The position numbers and the translations under genes were made by a program. Below are positions 1-13,500 of a stretch of DNA of 64,000 nt, piece by piece. The DNA lies in assembly GCF_051020765.1 (NCBI RefSeq), contig NC_134935.1, positions 10,417,579 through 10,481,578 on the forward strand, read 5' to 3'. This DNA is from Lasioglossum baleicum (Eukaryota; Arthropoda; Insecta; Hymenoptera; Halictidae). Position 1 is the stretch's first letter. Each line of letters begins with the position of its first letter. Under the pieces are notes generated by a model, which worked only from the letters and a program-made list of their open reading frames with translations, did no database searches and was not told where the DNA came from.

Positions 1-3000
1 AAATAAACAATGTTATATGTCGATCTGGTTTTTAATTGATCCCAACCCGCTGTTAAATAAAATTAGTGTAGTACTGATGATTTTGTGCTTTATGCTATCG
101 ATAAACCTATGTGGAGAAATCGTAAAAGGGAGTGTTGGCTGTTTCAGGGTTGGAGGGGAGTGTACAGGTAGCCCCTAGGCTACATAGACTTCTGACAATA
201 CAAGTAATGTTTTTATTCATAGTTTTCTGAGATACCTAATAAAAATCATAATTTTACAAGTTAAAAAACAACCGTGATTTTATTCAGCAGAATTTCTAGA
301 CCACCTCGTATCTCCACCTTCTTACGACACTGATACCTTGGTTGGCTCATTGATACGAGGTATATCTGGTTTTACGAGGTACAAATTGCTCCAGTATTTA
401 TCTATAATAACACGCTCTCGATAGACATTGTAACGAGACGAAGGACGTGGACTTATTTTCATCGGGAACATGTAATTGAATGTTACGAGGAGATTGAAAG
501 ACGCATGAAAGGTCAATCTTTTTGCTCTTCCCGCGGACAGAGGGGTACTGTTTACAAGAAACGGATAAAAATTCAACGTATCATCGGTTAAACGCGTTTA
601 GCGAGGAGATCGAAGCGAGGCCAATAACGTCAACGCGTTTTTAAGCAAACCTCTTTATCTCACAATCCGGATTAGAAAAATAGAAATCACAATTGTAATA
701 TGTGATAAACCGCTACTTATCGCGTGGCATTTAAGCGTCGGTATCTCGTAGGACTGCGCGCACACAAAGGCTGCGAGCCTACCGGAGCATTTCCTGCACG
801 TCTAAATCTTACTCATTCCTGATAGTGATATGACTAATTGCGACGATAATCATAACATATAACACGACCTGGCCTCCTTTTAAACGATTAATATGACAGC
901 CAAGCGTGTCTTGCATTTCATACGTGACACACTCGCACTGACTTTTGTATCTTTTACTAATCACACGAAAAAGTGCATAACGACTAACGCACAGATACGA
1001 ATCTTTGCTAGCGACACGTTAGTTGATATCCAAGCGCCTGTCGGTTGCAAAACAACATCCTCGCGTATGTGTCATTGTGATTCGCGCTGCTTAATTGCAA
1101 ATGCATTTCGTTGTTTACCTTGATGGAAAGTTTTCGACGCAAACAATGCGCTGTAAAGATGAGAATAATTTCGCTAAGGAGTCCGCTGTTTTACATACAA
1201 TAGTTTGTTGGGCTATAGATAACATAGAACCGCGCGCATCGTTTCCATAGTCTCGCGTCGTGTATGAATAACAAAAGAGGTTAACAAAGTTTACAGTTGC
1301 CAGCTTAAAATTTATAATTTCGTGATGGCGCCTACGCAGCGTTGCCCACGACGCCAAACGGATGCGAGCGGGACCGTTCTTCGGTCGAGCAAACCATTGT
1401 GCGTGACCGTGCAAACTGTTTCGTTTAAACGATCACCGTTTTGTTTGATAATTAACGTCGGCGGTTAATTGCGGATAAAATACTTTATTAGTATTTATGA
1501 TCCTCGTACCGTTTCGTCTCGGTCGAGCGTGCACACTTTCCACAGAATTAATGCAATCGTAACGACCTCGCCAGTTTACATTCCCGTCGACGCTTCCAAA
1601 GAAATCATTTTCTCAGGCAGCAACAATGCCTTTGTTCCGTTTTTCCATCAGGTGTGTTGCATCGCCTTCTTCCTAGCCGATAACCTTGGCTGCTGCGAAA
1701 CAAGATAAATGCTACTAAACTCTGCCAGTCGAACAGACTCAACATCTATTTCCTGTTCGGCTGAACCGTGCTAAAGATTGTCCGGTTGTCCTTTGTAAAC
1801 GTTGTCGTGACCCCTATAACTAGATTACGGACATTACGTATTTGTAACAAAATTGGATTGGTGCAATTTAATACAGAACGAAAATTAAAATGACTCAAGA
1901 ATAATGCATTAATATTTCCAACGTGTTAAAATTATCAACCCTTTGCATTTCTACTATTTTATATGATTATCTTAATTTAATCAATATAAGACTGATATAA
2001 TACCTCAGATGATACTTTTAGTAGTATGAATGTAAAAATGATGCAACAAATATTTTGAATAATGGTGTAAGGACTATTAATGGCGCCTCCGGGTCACCAC
2101 TCGAGTGCAAAGGGTTAAAAGAAGAATTAAATGTTTCTTGCAATTAATGCTGAAAACGTTCATATCGCACAAAGGTCTACTCGTAACGTTTAAGAAACCA
2201 GCATTTTCAAGTTAAGTTATTTAGTCTCGTCGACGTCCGGAGTCGGTATGGTTATTGGTATGAAAATCGAATCGATTGACATTGTGTACGCGTATGTGGC
2301 ACGAATGCCGCATATAATCGTGCTCTTTCCACGGCGACCGTACCGAATCTAACAACAACGTGTGTCCACGGACCCACGACATCTATCCTCTCGGTCGAGC
2401 ACGTTTTATCTCCCGCGTTCGCGAAACTGCACGCCGGACCGGACCGAAACGCACGTGCGTTTTGCAAGAGTTAACGGGAGCGGGTGTTGACTCATTTCGC
2501 GCTAGTTCCACGGCTGCGTCGTTAAACTTGCTCTTGTCCGTCGCAGCTGCGTCGTTCGACAGATAAAGACGGAGACAAAAGGAGCGAGCAAGAGAGGGCA
2601 AGAGAGAACAGAGTCCACGATCGATTCCATTTTCACTCGGTATGTATTGTTCGCGATTCGTTTCGTGACATTTCACGTTTGAGTATTTTTTTCTTTGTTT
2701 TAGAAAATTCCACGATGTCAGCGGTCACACGACGTTATCTCGCGTTCCCAGCCGACAGAGGAAGGACGCGAGCCGTCGGCTAGGCGTATAGTAAGTATCC
2801 AAGAAGGCAAGACTCCACGCTACTACTCGATTTCCAGTTTCGGCATATCGCATTGCAAAACACCTTTGAAACGACATTGCGTTCGATAGATAGCTTATCG
2901 AGCGAGTCCGCGAGCGTGCCCCTTTCGCAGGGTGCACACAAAAGGCGACTTTTGAAAATCACGCTTTCAGAATTCCAGTAATTCTAGAAACCGGTTTTCG

Positions 3001-6000
3001 AATTTTTCAAATCAACCCAAACAGAACCGGTTTCGAAAAAACTGGCAAATCCTATCGCCCATGTTGACTGAATTCGGCCACGGGCACCCGGTGGCCCGAA
3101 TCGGTCAGAGTCTGGCTCAATTTGGCCACAGGTGGCCCGAATCTAATCGCGAGCACCCACGTGGCCCGAGTTCGCCCGAGACTGACTCAATGTAGCCTAT
3201 AGATGGTCCGAATCGATCCGAATCTGCTACAGCCACTTGTGTTGCGCACTTGCGAGCGTTATTGTGATCGAGTAAAAAACTAAAACAACTGTCCTTTTTA
3301 TTCGTGTTACGCGTAGATAAGATAATGAAGGAAGCTACAGAACCACAGTACAGTTGCGTCAGGAAGACGTGGCGATTTCAATTTCTAAATGCGCACATGA
3401 CGATATACGTGTACGCTTGCGTTGGGGAGTGCGTCGCTTCAATGCCTCACGCTACGGATGCACTACACTCGGCATTTTTTACTAGGAAGATCGAGACGCG
3501 CGCGATTCGATAGCCTCGAAAATCACGGCGAACAAGGCTTAACCTACATTTCCCCTGAGGATCGAGCGCGCGAAACAAGCGAAACAACGGCCGGCGTGTA
3601 TTCCTCGAGCTCATGCGAGCCACATCGCGGCGGCACCGATTTACGGAACGGCAATGACATTCCATGGCGTCGTAATTTTTTCCAATCGGGTAGCGTTCAA
3701 ATGTGGCCGCTAACGCTAAGCGCTCTACGGCCTTGGCTATAGGCAGAAGTTAGCTCAAGGACGACGACCGGCCGTCTATTCGAATTTCATCATGGTGTGA
3801 GGCTAAGCAGGTGAATGTCAGCCCCTTGCGCTTCATGCCCGTAATGAGACCGATCTTTGCGGCATAATGGCGTGCTCGTCGGGTAGATCCAGCTAAAAAT
3901 AACGTCCGAAGAAGAAAATTAACATCGAACTCTATCCTAATTACCGCGGCTCCGCTTGCAATCGTGAAGGATGATAAAGGAGCGATCCGATACGAATCTT
4001 CGAACCGATCGTTAGAATCCTCACATTCTAGCCACTCAATATTGACGGCTTAGTTTAGGCAGATTTAGCACTAAAACTACCGAGAAATCTTTTCTTTTAG
4101 AATTCGTGAATTTACAAAATATATTTCTTTATCCAAGTACATATAACCATAAAAACATATATATACTACGAAATCTGAATAAATTCAATCCTGTTATTAT
4201 TACAAAAAAAAATCCATCAGTTTCTATATTTAACTGGTAGTTAAATGTAGAAATTTATTCTACCTCCAAGTGGGCATAATATCTCGCGATGTTTCGTCAC
4301 TCTTTTCCACTTTGAATCGGTGGTACCACGGTACTACAATTGCTATTTAGTCAAACAGTAACGTCAGGCGTATCGATAAGACTCGTTACTGGCTCTGATA
4401 AGACATGGAACTTTGAAATTCCAAAAGCACCGAATGTAAATCCGAGTCCTTTCATGGTTGGTCATTTTTTACAATCATTTCCATTATATGTAGATACGTA
4501 TAATAAAAAATCTGCATTTTATTAAATTATTCGGTGTTTACCGAAGAACAACTATTTTCGAGTTCAAGGGCAAGAGGACTTAACTTCGAGTTCGTAGCAG
4601 CAAAAATAAAAAATTTGGAGAATGCTCGCGAATTACTGGAACGAGTTGAAAAATAATTTCTTAGCATTCTTCAAGCGTTATCCCATCAAGATAATCGCGA
4701 GATTGCTATATGTCGTCGTAGATGTCTCGATTTCGGCGAAAATTATCGTGATCCGAATGTTGTTCGCACGAACGTCACGTACTCTATCAAATAATAAGTT
4801 TTATATCAAAACATACTCTATAACACGTGTAATATTGAGTAAGAAAAATAATTATTTTTCTTACTCAAAAAACTCACACGCGCCCTTCAAATAACAATAA
4901 ATACGTGTGTAAAATTCCAACGCAAAAGATTGGATAGTTTTTCTGAAAAAAATTCGAAATCCAGAATATTTAATGGCGGTATAGCATAATGAGCAGGTAC
5001 AGCGTGACTAGTAACCCAGCTTCCTCGGGTATCGTGGCCGGTACGGTTACACGAGCACCTGTACGTTGAAAAGCAGCGGAAACGGCAGGTCGAGGAACGT
5101 CTAGCCATCCGGAGGGAGCAGGTTAAGGCGCGAATATCCGACATATCAGATTGGTGAGTCACGCGTCTTGTCCGATATGTTCCGGCTACCCCGTTCACCG
5201 CCCACTAGACCTGCTGCATGACTCACCGACGATTCTTGGAAACGGAGCGCGGCGCTCGTTCGAAATTTTCGTCGCCGAGTGACGCCACTGTGCCCTTCCC
5301 TCGGAAACAGCAACCGCGAGCATGCTGCGCTGTTCCCGCGGATTCTGGCACCCGGCGTTGCCGCTCGCGCTCGACCAGTTCCGCTTCAATGACACCGCTG
5401 CCGTTACGCAACGAACGGTCGCACGTATCGCCAGCAAAAAGCGACATAGTCGAGCGACTTTGTAGCAGACTCACCAGCCAATCACCGTCCTAATAATCTG
5501 CAAAACAATCATCGTCACTGACCCTCTGCAAGAAACGGCCGATTGAGAGTCGCCGTCAGCATTTGGGGCGCGCACGCCGCACAGTGTTCGACACTCTTAC
5601 GGGCAGCAATGTAGTAACTATTTAGAATGCGTACCTTTATGCATTTATAGTACAATTGAGTAGATGAAATTCAAAATTGTTGGAAAATGAGTTCTCCTCT
5701 ATTCGAATCATTGGGGGAAGAAATAACATTCAATTTAGTTTCTATTTCTTGCAATCAATGTAAAATAAAGAATGTTCGCATTGGTTGCAGGACACAGGAG
5801 CCAAATAAAAATTGTACTCTTCTTTTAATTTAAAAAAAATTTTTTTATTTTATCCTATTAAGCTAAGACCAATACATTGATGTCCTTAAATATTTTTGAC
5901 ACATCCACTGTTTTCATTTGTACGTACCCATTTGTGTCGTATCGCGCCCCCGCAAGATAAGTGACATAGCTCAACATGCAACATTTGAGAATACTATAAA

Positions 6001-6603
6001 ACAAGCTTCTTTTAAATTCCCCCTCAGGTGGATAAATTGCGAGATAGAGATGTGACGCTTTTCGTGAATGTTGGGGCACTTCTATTTTTCAATGACATAA
6101 CCTCAAAATTGCCATTTTTTGACTTGTGTCACTTTTATTGTGGGGGTGCGATATGTAAATGCATCAAATCCGCAGTCTAGTAATAACTTTCAAACCGATC
6201 CGTTTTCAACCTGAGAGCCCCAATACTTTTTTTAAGAAGAGCATGAGAAAAAAATTTATTTAGTTTTTAATCGGTAAAAAGTTTTTAATTCTTTGTCCCG
6301 AACACTGTGCGCCACTTCGACGCTGAAAGGAGGACTCCTGTGATGCACGTGGGCGCGCGTGAACAACGTTATGAAGATAATGGGCACCACCATGCCACGG
6401 ACTAACAAGATCTTACGGTCTTGCAGAATCTTCTAACGATGCATATTACGAACGATTAGAAACATTACCGCTCCATGTAGGGTGTGACTGCTTTTATAAT
6501 ATGAATATGGCCAATCCCTAATTACAAGTGATGGTTTACTGGTACAGCGGTAATCGAGAATTTTTTAAATATGTATATACTTGTAAAGATTTTCAGTAAG
6601 ATC
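1..6603. other. Upstream gene-free DNA
   Basis: No open reading frame here looks like a real protein and no RNA gene was recognised. The stretch alternates AT-rich and CpG-rich DNA. It holds a degenerate CpG-rich repeat near 3065-3230, two AP-1-type heptamers (5155-5161 and 5219-5225), and fragments of the hAT-like MITE family (for example a right end near 6150-6185). It probably is intergenic or upstream regulatory DNA of kay. Confidence 0.5.
3065..3230. repeat. Degenerate GC-rich tandem repeat
   Basis: The phrase GTGGCCCGA or GGTGGCCCGAAT recurs at least three times at irregular spacing. The accompanying words GACTGACTCAAT or GTCTGGCTCAAT and GAGCACCC or GGGCACCC recur in the same order. 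This looks like a decayed tandem array with a unit of roughly 50-60 bp. No coding function is seen. Confidence 0.55.
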
Positions 6604-6611
6604 GTCATTAA

Positions 6612-6781
6612 CAGACTGCGGATCTTTGTGCAATTATGGCAAACATGGGTAAGTACAATTTAAAATAGAATCAAGAATAGAAACATGAAATCACTAATGA
6701 AACGATGAAAAAATTTTTTACGTGGCCCCTTCTTAAAATTAATACACAATATTTTTATTTTGCATAAAGATCCGGAGTCTA
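6612..6781. mobile_element. hAT-like MITE (family A, copy 1)
   Basis: The left end begins CAGACTGCGGATCTTTGTGC. The right end is its inverse (ending ATCCGGAGTCTA). Both sides are flanked by the 8-bp direct repeat GTCATTAA (6604-6611 and 6782-6789). An 8-bp target duplication with ends starting C/TAG is typical of hAT elements. The element is 170 bp and has no coding capacity. The left end of another copy (AGACAGCGGATTT) abuts it at about 6791. Confidence 0.8.
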
Positions 6782-7039
6782 GTCATTAATAGACAGCGGA
6801 TTTGTAAAATAAAAATGTTTTACCTGAATTGTAACGAAGTGGAGTAAGATCATTAATTTTTATAACATGTAACGGTCACATTTTGTGTTCGGTACGGCTC
6901 GGTACGGCTAGTGCTCGTGTTTTATTCGCGTATGTCGATAACCCCGGAGTTGAAGTGATAAGATCCGCATCCGCATCGTATTTGATAGCACCCCCGAGGT
7001 GCAGCACCCATTGATATCGTGTGCCGCGTCGTCCCTGGC

Positions 7040-7220
7040 ACGAGCATCGCGAGCGTGGTGCAGCGAGTCGCGCGATTGGTCGGCCGGGAATAGCCCGTGA
7101 CGTCATACGCGTTCGTCGAGTCTCGAGTCGACAAGCACAGAGTGAGTCGGAGCAGATCGTTGAGCCGAGGACCGAACGTGCGCGAACCTCGAGGTATTCC
7201 CCCAAGGTATGAGTCATCGG
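7040..7220 (+). promoter_or_regulatory. kay: Putative promoter A of kay (CCAAT + CRE + AP-1 site)
   Basis: Upstream of the first kay coding exon there is an inverted CCAAT box (GATTGG, 7074-7079). About 20 bp further is a perfect palindromic CRE, TGACGTCA (7098-7105). An AP-1 heptamer TGAGTCA follows at 7210-7216. No TATA box was seen. CREs control immediate-early fos genes in vertebrates, and the AP-1 site would allow autoregulation; both are inferences here. The transcription start is not determined. Confidence 0.5.
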
Positions 7221-7424
7221 GCAAAGGAACATGCGATCCGTGTGTGCTGCCTTCGTGTTCCCGGTAAAACAGCATCGCCTGTCGTTTTCTCAACCGTCAC
7301 CGGGTAGACTCTTCGAGACAGAGGTTATAAAACGTTACGGGGGAACCGAGGCGGTCGACTTTTCCTTTCGCGCGAGAGAACAGAAGCCGGACGAATCCGA
7401 CACGATCCGTCGAACTACGTAAAC

Positions 7425-7556
7425 ATGAAGCTGGACGTGTCTGACGTGCTTTACGACAGCTCGAGCGTGTCCAGCAACAGCGGCACGTCACAGAGCTCCC
7501 GCGTCAGCCATGATTTTCTCTCCAGCATTGCGAACTCGTCCATACTGCACAGCAAC
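7425..7556 (+). CDS. kay: kay alternative first coding exon A
   Basis: ATG at 7425 opens 44 codons of Ser-rich sequence (starts MKLDVSDVLYDSSS, ends ILHSN), followed by a strong donor, AAC|GTAAGT. Phase 0 matches the acceptor at 51326. The composition resembles Ser-rich Fos N-termini rather than random translation. The exon lies about 320 bp downstream of the CRE at 7098-7105. An untranslated exon upstream cannot be excluded. Confidence 0.8.
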
Positions 7557-10500
7557 GTAAGTACCCGCCGAGCTGCACCCTATATTTTCCATAGAAAACG
7601 CTCGTAACCAAATGATAGGCTTGTAACGCTTCAAATATGGACGCTTATGCAACGATGACGTGTATATGTATATATAACAATATATGTGTATATGTATATA
7701 CGTACAGGTCGGGTAAACAACGCTCACGTGACATGATCTCGTAGGTGAATTTCGCAAAAATATTCGTACAGCGGTATATAAGATCACCGAATAAAAAGAA
7801 AACAATAACGTACGCTGCGCAGACCAGTTACGTAATCAGGTTTCCTCGAATGATTAAGCGTTATTCGAATAGGTAACGTTGATGAGGAGATTGCGAGTTA
7901 TCGTGAAATGAATACATATCGATGTATCCGTTCCGGAGAGGATTAAAACCGTCTTCGCAATCCGTTGGAATTCAACGGAGAGTCGCACGACTATGCGAAC
8001 GGTGAACGCCCCGTTTATTCGAAGAAATCGCTGGAAAGGTGGGAAACATGCGACCACTTTTTCTTTCGTTTGCACGCGCGACAGCTCGGATTTGATTTAA
8101 GCCAGGATTCTTAGCGCATCTTTGTTCTGCGATTATTCGCAAACAACGGCGAGAGCAGTTGACAACCGCGTCGGGACTGCTATCGTTCCGTCATTCGCGA
8201 ATGGTACACGCGCCCAGATCTAAATTTATAAATCGCATCGCGTCATCGCTATAAACTATTCGTCGTAAAAACATGATTTCCGATATTTATTATTCGCAGC
8301 GGTTGCTCGAGATTCCGATAAAATAAATATCGGGTTAGCTACGGAATCTTAATGTAATGTTGGATGCTTTTAATAAATGCAATGATGCTTCAAGAGTTGC
8401 TGTTTACGTTGGGAAACAATAACGAAAGGAGAAAGTAATAATTAGATTGCGGATCTTTATGCAAAATATGTTTTGTGTTGATTGCGAGAAGCAGGAATAA
8501 CATAAAAATTTGTTAGTCATTACATTTTTGAATTTTTGAAATCTTTTACTGTTTTATATTTCGCACAACCAATTTCTTTATAAATGCATAAAGATCCGCA
8601 GTCTAGTAATAATCGATGATGCGAGAATTGCATGCTATTCTACAGGAGGGGATTTTAGGGCCTTGAAGTTGGCACTATAAGATCGCTCGACAAATACCAA
8701 TTCGATCGATGTGTATAAAATATAAATAAATAGATAAGTATGTGTTGTGAATATCTATAAACTGTTCGTACTTAGATAAACAGCTTTCAGTATGCTACCA
8801 GCTTGCTAGACCTCCATTTAAGGCGCACACTATGCGCGTAAGTATCGCCAATAAACTCCCGAGTTACTACGGAGTTGAACCAATGAAACGTGGTCTTACA
8901 TGTTTAACGTCCATTCACTGATCTCCGCAGATCAATGGTCGTTGGCGACTACAAAGAACTATTACTATATAAATACGATTGTAGTATTGTTTTCATTCGA
9001 TTAAGCCCACAGGGAAAACATCTCTCCAATAAACTTCGAGAACGCGATAACAAATACCTGCAGGTTGTCATGACGCAGGCTATATGGAAATCGATGTCGG
9101 TGTTTTTATAGATACCACCGATTGCATTAACTGCTATTTCTTTTCTCGATTCTTGGTATGTATCTATAAAAATGTCCCGGAAATATTTACACCGATAAAA
9201 AATCGATGTTTTATGAATAGGTCAATGAATAGGAGGAAGCTATAAACGATAAGTATAAATAACGGATGATTCATTATGATAAAACTAATCTCGTCGGACG
9301 AAGCGGATTTTTATCACTTGCTTTCTCAAGATTTTTCTTTTCAAATCAGTTTCCGAGGCATTAAACGCTGTGAATATTTGAATTTGAGTTTTAAATTTAC
9401 TTGACGTTTGTTCAAAAAAATAATCGCTCTTTAACACTGTGGCTTATTTAGGATGAAAAGTCGATAAGAAAATTCCAAAATCATTTCGTTTTAATTTTTC
9501 TTTAATTATCTTGGGTTTCCTCGATGAATCTTTTGCTTTGCTTGTAATATTTTAAAACCAAAATAAACTTTGGTTTTCAAAAGAAATGTAAACGAAAATT
9601 GGGTAACTTGTAGATACACTGGAGAGTTAATTAGGAAAATTTAAATGGCTTCATCAGCAATCTACGTCTATGAAAGTACGTATGCGAGAAAAGGGACGAT
9701 TACATGAAATAATCGGACTGTTATAATAATTTTTAATAAGACCAGTTTACATGTACAGAAATATGTGAAATGCAGAAATATTATTGCCGAGTCCGGTGAG
9801 ATAAAATTCTTAAACACAGTAGGCAGCGTGCCATGGGAGGGTTTCACCGGCACCCCCATCGACTAGTTTCCCCTTGCGCCCCAGGTAGATATTCAGTGGC
9901 TGGCGATGGTATTGATCTAGCAATTCGACTGGCATGGCTTCTGCTGTCCCCAACAGCTGTTTTATAAAGAACCCGTACACGGCCGCCTCGTGACAGCGTG
10001 GTCATTTAAAACACGCGCGGATACATCGACACACACACGAACGGACCACGTGTGAACGTTCCTCGCTCACAGACGTGTCACACGGACGCGATACGACAGC
10101 AAGCACACGTGCCTGTCGCGCGCGGAACCATAGATCGCAGTGTACTGCGCAGCATTAAATGTTATGGCAGATAGCCGGTCGAGGCAGCTGTTGTCACCTA
10201 ATTATCTCCGTCGGCATTAGCGGTAGGGTTCAAACGCAGAAATCGACCGATAAAATGCAAATATGAAGGACAAAGACCGTTCAGTCACGGAAGATGGAGA
10301 GCCTCTCGCACAGTCGACGAACGTGGAAAATATTCGCGTGAAAACAGCTCTGAGAAAGTAGTCGTCAGTCTTTGTTCTTGGATCGCGAGGCGGTGGGCGG
10401 TGGCCATATTTGAATATTGGGCACAGGAAGATGAAGGAGGGTCTTTCTTCGCGACGAAGCCTCTGCGGTCCTCGGTGTATGATGTTATATCTACCCGTCG

Positions 10501-13500
10501 GACGAAATTCGCAGAGCTTCCTCCTGAAATTTAAAGAGAGAGAGAGTATACTTTATTTATGCACTGCACAATTAACAAAAAATGTTCAACATAAAATGAT
10601 GAGAGTTCTCAGGCAATGAATTTGCGGTACAACCATAATATCCATTGGAAGTGATATTACTGTACCCAAGATAGAAAAACTTTTTCCAACACCTAAAGAA
10701 ATATTTGGAAAGACCAGACGTCCCAGATGCGTCGTGAGTGCACATATATTTTTTTTTTGCTCGTTGTTCGAACATCTGTGTCTGTATCTCGCTTGTTAGC
10801 ATTACCTTATGCTTAAAAACAAATGAGTGATAAATATTTGGAAGAAGCTTCTCTATCCCTCGGCTCGACCATGACCACCACAGGGTTAATCTAGCCTGAC
10901 GAAAACACCCTGCTTTGTATGCAGGATGACCCATAAAAGATTTACCTTTCAGAACTGGGCGTCTTTGTTCGAAGACACGTCGAGCGACAAAAGGATCCTT
11001 CCATTCACACGATTAATTCCTGGATCTGTTCAATTTTCCAACACAAAACCGGTGGTCGGCGCTGAAAAATATAAAAACGTTTCTGACCCGCCGCAAGTGC
11101 ACCATGGGAATCGTAAACTCCCGATCGACGGCAAAGTCACGGAGGTATAATCTCGTTCCTCCCCCTGCCGTGTCATTGTGTCCCCTTTATTCTCGATATT
11201 GTGGCCGCGGTCGTGTTTTATCCGCGGCGAGAGTAAAAGTACGTCGATCCTTCACCGCATAAAAAGCGAACCGACTGATGATTCACGCCGACTCATCTTA
11301 TCGTTTGTTCCCCCGTCTCTCATTCCCCGTGCATCTTGAATATTCAACGTATGTACACCACGTTTCTGCGGTTTACCGAAGTTTCCCCATCGAAGGACCG
11401 ATCAAGGCTTCCGCCTTTCTCCGTCGCACGATTTTCGGCGTACAAATTGTTATTCGTAGCGCGCAACCCGCGACGCAATCCGCGGTCCTTTTGGTTTACC
11501 CAGAAACATTCGATTGACCCCGCTAACTCATCCGGGAACCCGTTAAATCGACGCCTCTTTGTCCTTGCCGGGGAACAAAGCTCGACGATCCTTTCGTGTT
11601 GCAGCTACGACCCTCGATTTCCTGCCCCTTTGTGTTCCTCGGTAGTCCCACGACTTTTCCTCGCTACGTGACCAACGGTACATCACCTGTTTCCCTCTGC
11701 CTGTGTTTCCGAGTGGTTTTCTTTAGAAGTCATCTTAGCGCGAGTCTGTAAAATAAGATAGCTGAAATGCATCTGTCGCTTCTTTTACCAAACAATTTTA
11801 TTTAAATCTGTAGGTCTTGGTTTTGACCATAAGATTCTCCAGACCAATATAAAGTATTATCCTAACTGTTCACTATCTCGGTGCTCACACCATAGCCTTC
11901 GAAGGGTAATTAAGAAGTAACCGAAGAGAGTTAACGTTTCTACCTGAGATAATTGAGGCGAATTCCAGAGGAATTATCCTCGAGTTCATGTCCGAAGAAT
12001 GTGTGGTGCTAAATAAAAAACACTGTTTTCCTCGGTACGCATAAACCCGGATCAGTTCAACGGAGATAGAGGGTTTTATTATGGGTTAGCGGAGGAGCAT
12101 GAGTCACTCTTTGTTGACATTCTGCTTCTCTCTCTTTCTCGTCCACGATACTTTCCACCAAAACAAGCTCGTAAATCTGTCGAGTCTTTACTTTTCGGAA
12201 GCTTGAGGAAGGTTATTATATTTTCTCACACTATGCCCTGCGAAGGGTTTCCTCCGATTCTGCTCAGTTCCTTTGTGATATAATTTTCTAGCCGAGCAAA
12301 ACAAGGTCGTAAATCTTAGTTTTCCTTCGAGTAGTTGTGCTATACCTGTGGCAACGCTGACAATAGGTTTATCAGGGGCAGCGGCCGGAACGAGGGGCGA
12401 ATTATTCGATGTATGCGATTAGAGGATCGTAAAAGTAAAAACGATGCTGAAAAATTGGTTCGACCGTCCCGTGGGTTCGGTAACAATTCCGAGCGTTGTT
12501 TGCTAACATTGAAAATACGTAATTTCGAAACGGTTACGCGAGGCTCGCGAGAGCGGTCTTGATGGGTTTTTTTTATTTCTGATTGGTCGACTGTTAATGC
12601 CCGCCTCCGTGGCCCGACAATAACGACCGTGTAAGCTGATTCATTTTTTATTCTTGTGCAAAGTGCGTTCACACGTACGTTGCTCCGACTGCCGGAAATC
12701 GTTGCACGTGCACGAACATGTATTGAAACAAGAACAAAGAAGCCAGGCGTGCACGGAGGAATTCCCCGCACCGAAATAGTAAGTTTTTGCACGGGGACGC
12801 GCCGCAGATCCCGCGCGACAGATGATTTTCCGGAACGGCAGCCACTCAAAGTCGCAATAAATTCTTTTCTCTATTTTCGTGCCCGTTCCACCAGCCATCT
12901 GAAACAAGTTATGCGTCAAACACACGGAACTTAAACACATTCGCCAGCATCGTTTGCTTCGTTATCATTCATTAACATTAAACCTACCACTACCCGTTAC
13001 AGGTTTTTTTATTTTACAATTATTGAAATAATAAAAATGATTTCTTAAGAAATTATTGTGTGTATAGATATCCTCAATAGAGCACGTATTACGATAGGAG
13101 AAAATATGTATTTTATATTATTATATTATATTAAATAATTATATTAAATATGTATACATATATCTACACTGTATGTGTAATATATTGTATAATTCTTACG
13201 TTCCGAATTCGTCAACGAATGCCTTTCTTGAAGCGCGAAACAATACAATAAAATTGTAAAAAATATTAAAAAATAACATTAATGTGATTTTCTTTGTGCA
13301 AACTACGAGGTTATAGGCGGTACATAGTAGCAAACGTGTTAATGCTATATCACGCGGTAGTAGGAATCGAAGAATTTCGTGACATTTGGTCATAAAAGTG
13401 GTTCTCTTATATCAACATCTAATTACGAGATAAGATAAAGCGGAGAAAAATGGCGAACGAGAGAGGCGAGCCTTGAGCTTCTGCCGGGCCAATTCTCCCC

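Noticed and set aside
10263..10364. Short plus-strand frame (MKDKDRSVTEDGEPLAQ...) that could be a further kay first exon
   Set aside because: It ends in a stop without a usable phase-0 donor, and nothing ties it to the acceptor at 51326.
10572..10934. 120-codon minus-strand frame as a transposase fragment
   Set aside because: Cys/Tyr-rich peptide without catalytic motifs, inverted repeats or target duplication.
12340..12849. 169-codon minus-strand open frame in the kay intron
   Set aside because: No motif, no recognisable family, low-complexity Arg/Ser composition and no exon signals; expected in CpG-rich DNA.
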